The notes beneath the pieces are model-generated. The model was not told where the DNA came from. It made no database searches and was given only the letters and a program-made list of their open reading frames with translations. Shown here piece by piece: positions 15,401-23,300 of a stretch of DNA of 29,301 bases. Position 1 is the stretch's first letter, and each line of letters starts with the position of its first letter. Source of the stretch: a virus; the IMG/VR virus record IMGVR_UViG_3300020196_000175, positions 1 to 29,301 of that record; one strand, 5' to 3'. The translations under genes and the position numbers were made by a program.

Positions 15401-17391
15401 TCAATGTCTGGAAGTTCAAAGAATTTTCTACCTGTAGAGTCTACGGAATACGAATTAGACAAGAAAGTAATAGTTTTGTTGGTAAGTGATTTAGTTCGAT
15501 ATGTGGACTGATCAGAAATAGTTGGTGTGTACACCACAGGCGCAATAACCTTAAAATTACCTGATGTAAATCCTGCTGCGGCATTAAAAATCTGAATTTG
15601 AAACTCGTTTTCATCTCCAATAAGAGTAACACCAGAAGTAGGAAGCGTATACGCCACGCCAGTAGGTGCAACAATAGAGATTTCAGATGTGTCTGACGAA
15701 TTATTACTGGTTCCGTAATTAAACAGATTAAAAGTGGATGCAGAAGAAGAAGACATACTGTCGCTAAAGTGAGTTTTATTAACAGTATAAGTAGTGGTAT
15801 TGGTGGTCTGATTATGGGTTGCCGTAACAAGGTTGGTGGACCCACCAATCATTTTTCCAACAACATTACAATACAAAAATTTGGAAACAGCGTATGCAGG
15901 TTTAACTTCAAACACCAAAGACTGCTTGTCATTTAACACAACATTTCCAAATGAGGTTCCAGAATTTGGAATCACTCTGCCTGCGGCAACAGCAGAAGTA
16001 GATGGAGGAAGAGCAGTAAGGTAAATCATTGCAGAACTACCGCTGCTAACAGAACCACTTATACCATGAAGATACATTCTGTAACTGTTACTTGTAACGC
16101 CAGCACTCGCGTTTGGCAACATACCGTGGACATATCCTAATGCCACCTGCTGATTCGAGCTATTATGGAATCTAACAAATGCAAAACCAGAACCAATACC
16201 TACAAGATTTGTTGAAAAAATAGAACCAAACAAATCTACTTTTACATCAATGTAATTCCCAACAGTGTAATCGTATGTTAAATACGATGGTGAGCCTTCA
16301 AGTTTAGTAGTTTGTGCCCGTGGAAGATTTACAGAAACAGGATACTGATTTTCAATTTCACGACCAAGCACATACGCTTTACCCTGACCAACAACAATTT
16401 TAAAATTTGAATCGTTTGGACCCAATTCTGATTCTTTCATGGTAATGTCAAACGGATTCACAGTATACGAACCAGACTCATCAAAAGTTCTTCGTGCAAG
16501 TGTTTTTTCAATTTCTGCATACGAAATACGGTCAATCTTTCGAATAATTTTTCCCTTATCAAAACGCAACAATTCAACAAAATCAGTGGGGGTGTCTTCT
16601 ACAGCGTATTGTGTTAAAGTAGGGGTAATTGTGTAACGATCTGCTCCTGCTGCATTGTAGTTGTACGACCCAATAGACGGATCACGCAATGTGCTGTCGT
16701 CTTTTTCTGTAACATTGTCCTTATTAATGTAAAATCCAATCTTCTGTGTGAGATCAGTGTAGTTGTTCATCTCAAGATTGCGGTGTGTTGATTCGTTTTT
16801 ATACGGAGCAAACACCTGTTTTTCAGTACGCACAAAGAAACCATCAATATAAAAAATTCCATCGGTAACAGTTACAAGTTTACAACGACCACGAGTAGAA
16901 TACGGCAAGTTGCTACTAACACTTAAATCACTAATAATGGTGTCGTCTTTTTGAAAATTAAATGTACCTGAATATTGGTATCCAGAAATAAAGTCAATAA
17001 TTAGAATAAGTTTTCCGTCACGGGACACATCAGGTGGAATAAAATGAACAATTTTTGCTTCGGTAGTGTCGTTCGCAACTGCTGATTTCAAGTATCCACC
17101 AACCAAACTACTGTAGTTTGTTACTCCGCCCAATGGGGAGTTCACACCAGAGTCAATCATAATATAATTGGAATTTCTTACAGAAATAGCACCACCAAGA
17201 ACGCGAGAACCGTCCTTAAACAAATGATCACCAAGTTTTGAAATTTGATTTTGTAAAAGGGTTTGTGCTTGGGTTAATTCACGAGCTTGTAAAGCGTAAC
17301 CAGGCTTGAACAATACCCGTAAAAATCCCTTTGATAAATTAAAATCGTCATAATACGGACTAATATTGAATGTGTTTGGATCGTATGACAT
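12436..17391 (-). CDS. Large DUF4815-type baseplate wedge or fibre protein
   Basis: A 1651-residue protein. The N-terminus (MSYDPNTFNISPYYDDFN, then KGFLRVLFKPGYALQARELT, then QNQISKLGDHLFKDG) is the hallmark of DUF4815 proteins found in structural blocks of T4-like phages. Residues about 1145-1215 form an Ig-like strand set (ITAKVHGLKPNSNGLYLYFD and a DANGSATVTFSIPPG segment). From about 1275 comes a conserved beta domain: DPLAQTFFVD, LFLKNISLYFSKKD, IQIRPTVSGYPSPSVV and YLEPGEYALCI. The position after gp8 and before the fibres corresponds to T4 gp9-gp10, the wedge pin and fibre-attachment site, so a gp10-like role is inferred rather than read from homology. The ATG at 17391 has an AAAAGGA site that overlaps the gp8 stop, 9 bases away. 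It is among the largest genes in the window, with no break in frame. Confidence 0.85.
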   Translation of the reverse strand: MSYDPNTFNISPYYDDFNLSKGFLRVLFKPGYALQARELTQAQTLLQNQISKLGDHLFKDGSRVLGGAISVRNSNYIMIDSGVNSPLGGVTNYSSLVGGYLKSAVANDTTEAKIVHFIPPDVSRDGKLILIIDFISGYQYSGTFNFQKDDTIISDLSVSSNLPYSTRGRCKLVTVTDGIFYIDGFFVRTEKQVFAPYKNESTHRNLEMNNYTDLTQKIGFYINKDNVTEKDDSTLRDPSIGSYNYNAAGADRYTITPTLTQYAVEDTPTDFVELLRFDKGKIIRKIDRISYAEIEKTLARRTFDESGSYTVNPFDITMKESELGPNDSNFKIVVGQGKAYVLGREIENQYPVSVNLPRAQTTKLEGSPSYLTYDYTVGNYIDVKVDLFGSIFSTNLVGIGSGFAFVRFHNSSNQQVALGYVHGMLPNASAGVTSNSYRMYLHGISGSVSSGSSAMIYLTALPPSTSAVAAGRVIPNSGTSFGNVVLNDKQSLVFEVKPAYAVSKFLYCNVVGKMIGGSTNLVTATHNQTTNTTTYTVNKTHFSDSMSSSSASTFNLFNYGTSNNSSDTSEISIVAPTGVAYTLPTSGVTLIGDENEFQIQIFNAAAGFTSGNFKVIAPVVYTPTISDQSTYRTKSLTNKTITFLSNSYSVDSTGRKFFELPDIDIFSVLEIVNNTTTSITYIGDFELDDGQREATYNRGRLYIKPSVANQLRYSSGPAVTIKITYSYFTHSGLAYAPFIGQHSYTNINYEKIPLYTNSRTGKTVSLANCLDFRHSGLTSSTPMIKPYGRSEFGVVGDTKIQYEHYLPRIDKLCLRIDSEDGSPDFFLQSGIPDISPTPPSDPANVLVLSALTVPAFTHNPEDVVITTVDTKRFTMSDIGKIQKRVQDVEVFTKLSISENEIETRSLKTSPTDIEPLKTSIFVDEFYGHSVSDVSSNEHNCSIDFERGELRPFFSTTDIVFPSLTNPAAGSTVDTVISPDGIVTLKYSNRPYIENKSYTKTIKINPTNNVSWLGFMSLSKTIIPKFDKSYRPIVKTNSLMENDNWLSSNTNDARGFGTQWNDWQSIWYGIDDVDMDQDDIQKRVLESPRVSSDSQIPNINSGNVRSFSSRNAKPLNEKTSNYVRARQLKSRIKNKIGSKIVDRSVVPYMSFDSITAKVHGLKPNSNGLYLYFDNNTAAGGVNTDANGSATVTFSIPPGVHPIGSRTVRISDNSELANCEMSADAVIHCAGLVEQSSSGAHSVRPAELRRQTPSSETISKNPFTRDIDSVQNDQWADPLAQTFFVDSKTNSQGLFLKNISLYFSKKDAKLPVVIQIRPTVSGYPSPSVVIPFSTVVTLPENINTNTEYPVPTVMEFSSPVYLEPGEYALCIMANSDDYELYASDTGVNSLLVGDSSFGRAGNSQLIGTLFLPQGMGSSVSEPTTDIMFTLSTCQFVSSGTINFTGVNGCLNSQIIRVGVNEVVPSGCSLVRKIGNYTYESGDEIYVSDLIGTNPDANFTLATANDSVSPVLDLQSLGGVAVKMYTTPSAPVSEYVSRVVELPDAIASNGVSVFVDECTPVGSAISLWYRYSENGETDIFDKPWISLTRSSTTPQFSATSDLDFREALFRSSTLPTNTVFQSYQIKLRMTSSPNSIYDKTPSARNIRAVSFFRP

Positions 17392-17400
17392 CTATTCCTT

Positions 17401-19782
17401 TTAGAAACCTAGTCTGATACGGAATTCCTCTTCTTGACCTAAAGTTCTCTGTATGGGTCTTACATTTTCTATGTATATGATATCACCAGAAGTTGGTTTA
17501 ATCTGTGGTTTAAGTACAGAAGAAACCACATAAGCTCCAAGTGTGGTACCAGTTAAACCATGAGACTCCACACTTCGAAAACTTCCTAATAAATTTGTGA
17601 GATACAAATGCCCCTTTGCAGGATTTAAAAAATTCCAATGGTACACTGTGCCACGAGCGTAGTTTGAAACTCCACTTGTAGAACCTTGGACAACTATGTC
17701 TCCGTTCATAAAAGAGTTTCTGGTTAACTGACTTGAAGTAATATCAATACCGCCTGTGGCTGGATTTACACTACTTGTTATTGTCAGTTGCTGCAATCCT
17801 GTATACAGAGAGTCTGAAACATTATCAAAATATGTTTCACCAACATCAACAATTCTATATTGAGTGTTTGTAGCAGTATTTGTACTTCCTGATTGCAAAA
17901 CCACTTCTGCAAGTCCGTTAGACTGTCTAGTAATAATAATTGATTCTCCGTACTCTCTATCGACACTAGTGATTGCTGCCTGGACTTGAGATTGAACTCC
18001 TTCTAAAGTTGCTCCTGTAATATTTGAAACAAAGTTGCTGTTTGTTTCTAATTCCACAGATATATTATTTGACCCCACAGCAACAACCGTACCCCTGGTA
18101 ACAACAGAATATCCGTATCCACTGCTTCCAGTTCCACTAGGAATAGTTTGCTTTACAGTTTCTCCCAATGTAAAAGTAAAATTAGGAGGGGTACTAACAA
18201 AATTAATATTATAACGATTGATTCGATCCTTTGCTGTAATAAAAGATCGTGGAGAAGCACCGGTAGTTTTTAATGTTACTAGTTTATTACTCGCCCCTAA
18301 ATCAGAAACAGATCTAACCGACAAAACTTTTGCTGAAGAGTTGGTTTCCATTCCTATTATATTTCCGTACTTGTCATTAGTAGTAAAATGGGAATTAGAG
18401 TACGCACTACTCGGAACAATTAGTGAAATGTCTCGGTTCGAATAAATTTCAGAACCAGCAATACGATTAGTTCCGTCAGTAAGAACAGGATTTTTTATGA
18501 TTCCAAACTGTCTGTACGAACCCGAACCAACAAAGCTTTCAGAGGACTTTTCATCAATATCAATAATCAGTATGACATCTTTTACATTTAACTCTCTTAA
18601 AATATTGCTTCCGTGACCGCCTTTGGGAGACAACACCGCACGAAGAACTGGATGTGCAGTTGTAGAAACTTTGGGACTGTTCACAAAAACTTCTACGTTG
18701 GAGTACCCGTAACCAGGATTAACAATTGAAACTTCTTTTATGGTTTTATTGCTGTTCATTTTTGCTAAACAGTACGCACCCGCACCATTACCAATAATTC
18801 GTACAAATGGAACAATCTCTACCGATGAATAATTAGTTGCTGATGTGCTTGGAGTAATCACAAAATTTACGGCATCATTTTTTACCGTAAAAGTTATATT
18901 ATTACCATTATCCACAACACCCACAATTACTCCGTAGTTTCCTACTTGTAGAGAATTTACTGTGCTGCTTTCTACGCGAATAGCGTATCCAACATAGTCT
19001 TGCAGTAGGAATCCAGCACTACCCTGACGAAGTCTAGTGAGAGACTCTGAATTTGTAATCTTTACTGTTTTAGTTTGCTGATCTATTTGGGTAAAACCAC
19101 CCACATCAATAAGTGTAGATGTGCTAATAGCGGATGTGCGAATCACTGTATTAGTGTACACACCTGTGCTTGCTCCTGCTGTATTAGTTAAAACTATTCT
19201 GCTTAAACTCCCGTCTACTGCCTGTGTCTGAACATTATACTGATTCGAGTTTTCTATTTGGCTAGCACTACGGGCGTAATCAATAGGCATATAGTCTGTT
19301 AATTCATACGGTATATCTGATTCCACAAGTGTTGCCAAATACTTCCATGTGTAACCGTCTGACAATGAAAACGTATCGGTGTTTCCGATACCGTTAGGCT
19401 TCACAGTAGACACTGCACCACCACTATTACCAATACACTTATAGATGTTTTGATCATCTGTAACTACATAAAACACTTTTGGATAGTTTTCATTAAATAA
19501 CTCTACTGTATCATCGTATTGATCGTAAGATACACCCGATGTCCACTCGTATCGAGGAAGAGCAAACACAACATCTTTTGGAGTAATTTTTTTATACCCT
19601 ATAATGTTGTTCATTACACTGTATTCTTCCGCAACAGTGTCTGTATACGCTGGTGGGGAATTGTCATTGCTCCATGTGGTTCCTTTAGCAACAAACAAAA
19701 AATAAGTGTTATCATTCCTTTCAAGATCGGTAAGGAAACTTTCTGCGTATGATCTTTGAAGAGATGCTTTTATGAGTGTCAT
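17401..19782 (-). CDS. 8: Baseplate wedge protein gp8, enlarged
   Basis: The first 180 residues carry the gp8 pattern of T4-like phages: NDNTYFLFVAKGTTWSNDN and SPPAYTD, then DVVFALPRYEWTSGVSYDQY, then KVFYVVTDDQNIYKCIGNSG and DGYTWKYLATLVES with DYMPIDYA. gp8 is a wedge subunit bound to gp7, gp10 and gp6 in the baseplate rim. At 793 residues it is more than twice T4 gp8 (334). The extra part is beta-rich, with elements such as VNPGYGYSNVEVFVNSPKV near residue 355, as in gp8 of many aquatic T4-like phages. The C-terminus (ENVRPIQRTLGQEEEFRIRL) is charged and looks conserved in style. The ATG at 19782 has an AAAGGA site 7 bases upstream and follows the orphan LamG gene by 10 bases. Confidence 0.87.
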   Translation of the reverse strand: MTLIKASLQRSYAESFLTDLERNDNTYFLFVAKGTTWSNDNSPPAYTDTVAEEYSVMNNIIGYKKITPKDVVFALPRYEWTSGVSYDQYDDTVELFNENYPKVFYVVTDDQNIYKCIGNSGGAVSTVKPNGIGNTDTFSLSDGYTWKYLATLVESDIPYELTDYMPIDYARSASQIENSNQYNVQTQAVDGSLSRIVLTNTAGASTGVYTNTVIRTSAISTSTLIDVGGFTQIDQQTKTVKITNSESLTRLRQGSAGFLLQDYVGYAIRVESSTVNSLQVGNYGVIVGVVDNGNNITFTVKNDAVNFVITPSTSATNYSSVEIVPFVRIIGNGAGAYCLAKMNSNKTIKEVSIVNPGYGYSNVEVFVNSPKVSTTAHPVLRAVLSPKGGHGSNILRELNVKDVILIIDIDEKSSESFVGSGSYRQFGIIKNPVLTDGTNRIAGSEIYSNRDISLIVPSSAYSNSHFTTNDKYGNIIGMETNSSAKVLSVRSVSDLGASNKLVTLKTTGASPRSFITAKDRINRYNINFVSTPPNFTFTLGETVKQTIPSGTGSSGYGYSVVTRGTVVAVGSNNISVELETNSNFVSNITGATLEGVQSQVQAAITSVDREYGESIIITRQSNGLAEVVLQSGSTNTATNTQYRIVDVGETYFDNVSDSLYTGLQQLTITSSVNPATGGIDITSSQLTRNSFMNGDIVVQGSTSGVSNYARGTVYHWNFLNPAKGHLYLTNLLGSFRSVESHGLTGTTLGAYVVSSVLKPQIKPTSGDIIYIENVRPIQRTLGQEEEFRIRLGF

Positions 19783-19792
19783 AGTCTGTCCT

Positions 19793-20338
19793 TTACAATC
19801 CTATGTTAGAGTATGTATCGCCTGCTAATACGCTTCCGTTTGATAATCTGGTGCCAGCAGACTTGTACAAATGTTTAGGCATTTCAAAAAACTCTGAAAG
19901 GGTTATTCCAGAAAATTCTGCACCATACGGAAGAGTTTTCAGGTTCTTTTTGTTGGGATGAGACTCAATTAACCAGTACGCAGCAGTTCTTCCGTGAGAA
20001 CTTACACTGTTTCTAACACTTTTCATGTCTTCTGGTAATTTTTCTTCAAGTCCATATTTTAAAGACAGGTATTTGTACACCTCCTCGCGTTCTGAAACAG
20101 ACAGTTTTCTGTTAAACGCTATTACTTCATGCAGTGTTCCTGAAAAAGAATGTGGTGGATTTGTTGTGGAATTGGTTAGATTCGTTATCCAATTGCTGCT
20201 ACCTACGATATTTGTAGAGTTTGCAGTTTCTCGTACATACGATCCTAAACGAGACAGAGTAACAGGTGCTGAATTACTTATCTCTTCACCAGCAATAAAA
20301 TTGCCTTCATCATCCGAATCTATTAGTTCGTCTGGCAT
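19793..20338 (-). CDS. Orphan LamG-edge protein, 181 residues
   Basis: Residues about 66-100 read FSGTLHEVIAFNRKLSVSER, then EEVYKYLSLKYGLEEKLP. This is the C-terminal edge of a LamG/concanavalin-like domain with its trailing helix. The same edge occurs in the giant protein just upstream (FDGEIAEVVLYQGDVGESDR, then KIEGYLAHKYGLAYKLP). The preceding 65 residues are too few to complete a LamG fold, and the 80 residues after it have no domain I recognise. The gene has a strong GAGGAG site 6 bases before the ATG and lies 18 bases after the giant gene, so it is probably expressed. It may be a recombination remnant of an older adhesin tail, or a small subunit that completes a fold on the partner. 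The sequence alone does not decide. Confidence 0.7.
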   Translation of the reverse strand: MPDELIDSDDEGNFIAGEEISNSAPVTLSRLGSYVRETANSTNIVGSSNWITNLTNSTTNPPHSFSGTLHEVIAFNRKLSVSEREEVYKYLSLKYGLEEKLPEDMKSVRNSVSSHGRTAAYWLIESHPNKKNLKTLPYGAEFSGITLSEFFEMPKHLYKSAGTRLSNGSVLAGDTYSNIGL

Positions 20339-20356
20339 ATACTCTCCTCTGGTGTG

Positions 20357-23300
20357 TTACAAACCAAATCTGCTCCGCAGAGCATTAAAGTTTTGTTGGA
20401 CTTCTGCCTGATTCAAAGCGCGTGAGTACACACGAGTGTTTGAAACCGAGCCTCGCCAAAAAGTATTTGTTCCATTGTTATTAAATCTTTTACCGCTTGC
20501 ACGATTCGCTATGTAGAATTCAACATTTCCGTTATTACTGCTACCTAACTGTTCTTTTCCACTTATTCCAATGGTTGAAGTGTCTGGTGAAATAAACACG
20601 GAAGTATCATTCACAGTGCCTGTAGTGGTGATCTTTACTCCATTTTTGTAAACTGTGTACCGAGTAGTTGTTCCATCGTATTCAGAAACACACACCACAT
20701 GGTGCCAAGTATTTGCCACGAAAAATCCTAAGTTTGATTTAATTAATATCTGCGTGTTGTTCGGATGATACACGCTCCACAAAAATGCAGTGTAATAGTT
20801 ACCGAAATATGGAAGACTACCACCTCCCATGTACATATCAGTCTCGTAAAGGACGGACGGTTTTACCCACGCCTCCCATGTAATGTTTCTGTTGGTGCCA
20901 AACACCAGTGGAGTATTTGTAGAGATTACACCTGGACCGCCGGTAAACACCACAGACCCGCCTCCGTCTGGTGTGTAACCCACTTCATTTATGACTTCCA
21001 TGTTCGCACCACTACTACTTAAATCGTTCACGGTGTTAATGCTGCTGCTTGTCAGAGCTTCAATTGAGAGTTCATTGCCGTCAACCACCTCAATTCTGGG
21101 ACGAGCAAACTGTACTTCTTCTCCCCTGTTGTTACATTGATACAAGAACGTACGAATACTGCTTCTTGCGTTTGTGGAAGTCCAAACTTTGTCGCCATAC
21201 TGATTTCCTGTTAAAAATCCTGTGTAGGTTGTTCCTGTGTTGGGCAGATAGTACCCGCTGTTGGAGTGATTGGGGCCTGTTCCGCTTCCTATAGGGTGAA
21301 CGTGCCCAACAACCAGTACCCACTTGTTTTCCTTTCCACTCCACGCCAGTTGGGATGGATGCTGAAAATCAAAATATGAATTGTTGTCCGACTCTCCATC
21401 ACTTCGCCTTATAATAGGAAGACCACCACTAGTCGCAGTGGTACCAGGACCAAAATATACTGCTCCATTATTCAACACCGCTCGGTTTATCCATACAGAG
21501 TACCTGTACATTTTTGTGCGGTCTATTGGCACTTCAGGAGAAACAAAACCAGCATTACTCATGTAATTCCCGTGAAGATGAGCTTTGCCGTGCCACACTG
21601 TTTCCGGTTTTCCCGAAGGTCCAGTCTTGTATCCAATTTCGTTTGAGTTGGGAGTTCCTAGACTGGCACCTCCAATATAATCACGAATCGAATAACCATT
21701 AAGATAACTGTTGTGTGACCGTATGGTTGTGCCTGGAATATCAACATCAGTACCCGCAGGATACGGTTGCAAGAACACACGACCTATACGGTATGCTGTA
21801 TTCGGAACTAAACCAGTAAGCCCTATGAGATTGTTGGGGCAGATAGGGGATGCTACTGTTCTTGTTCGTGTAACACGATACCATCCACCACCCAAAGGTT
21901 CAACTGTACTTGAGTTAGCAGGAGGATATTTACCGTCTGCAAAAGTAGGCCCACTCACCGGATCGTATAGGTACACACCAATAGAATTTGGAATGGCTAC
22001 ACCGTCTTCCCTACGAATGGTGAACGAAGCAGTCCAAGTGGTGGACTTGGTGGTAGTGTCTACCCACGCGTTTGCAGCTGCGCCGCCTCCAGTATACCTG
22101 TTCAAATAAACATTGTACTGCGCCCCTGTCGTGAACCTGTGTACTGGATCCCCACCCAATTCCTTATCTGCGGCATCACCTAAAGTTACACCATCGGCAA
22201 TGAATCCTGCTCCATCTCCTTGCCACATCGTTGGAGCAATAGGGCCAATAATGTTTACGGGTGTTTCACGGAACGGATACGGATCAAGCAGGTTTGCAGA
22301 TTTTGCACTGGCAAACCCACCAACCGAAGCACTCTTACCTGGATCAAAATTAAACATTAAACCACTTGCCATAGAGTACTGTTCTCCTGATGGAGCACCA
22401 GTTGAAATTATTCTACGACCAGTAATTAGAGAGCGATTAAGTGAAGCGTCCCCGTTCAGATACGTTTGTATTTGATTGTTACTGTCTCGTGTCCACTCAC
22501 CAATTACCAGTCCCATACACGCTCCAGACACATGGGGATCGTATGAAATAGTTGTTTTTTGTTCCTCGGGTCGGCCTCCGTCAGGACGAAATCCCACAAG
22601 ACCTGTTCTCTTAGGATACAATAGGGTTCCTAGTGGTGTAACAGAATAAAACCCTGATGTTTGATTCGCGGCAATGCGATCAACACTGTTGTAAGACCGA
22701 TTAAACAGAACTGAATCGTCTTGTATTGGTTCGGTTGCTGAAAACGATGGGGACAGCGAATCAAGTCTAGAAAACAACCCCATTCCATTGTTGGGAGAAT
22801 CACTGGTGCTTTTCATCACCATGAACACGTCCATTTCATCTGAAAAGTTTAAAGGTTTCTTTAAATACAGGTGTTGTGCAGTAAGAATGCTTGCGGCACT
22901 ACTGCCTGGTCCTGTGGTGTATCCTAGTCCCATAAGACCACCAAGAGTTTTTCCTGCGTATGTGGTTCGTGCAGAGTACAATACACCACCATTAAACGAC
23001 ACCCCTGTGACTCCACCGTATGCTGCGGTTTGCAGAGTGGGACGCAGTTTGTCCACGGTGACTCCTGAGTACACAACAGTAGTCAAACCAGCTGTAGTCG
23101 TTATGCCTGCTGCTGATGGTCTAACAGGGGTATCACCGTTCCACATTCCCAAAACGGTAAGCGAGTGTCCAATTCGAGTACTATTTCCATCCCCGTAGAA
23201 ACTAGAGTCCATGTAGTAAGTTTTCCCGTACCCACTGTAGACCAGTCTCTTTTGCACACCGTTTATACGGTAGATTATATCTGGTTCTTTGTACTCAATC

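Noticed and set aside
15441-15848. Minus-strand alternative frame of 135 codons inside the DUF4815-type gene
   Set aside because: Its Leu/Pro-rich composition is that of an out-of-frame reading of a Thr/Ser-rich gene, and the host frame is intact and family-supported.
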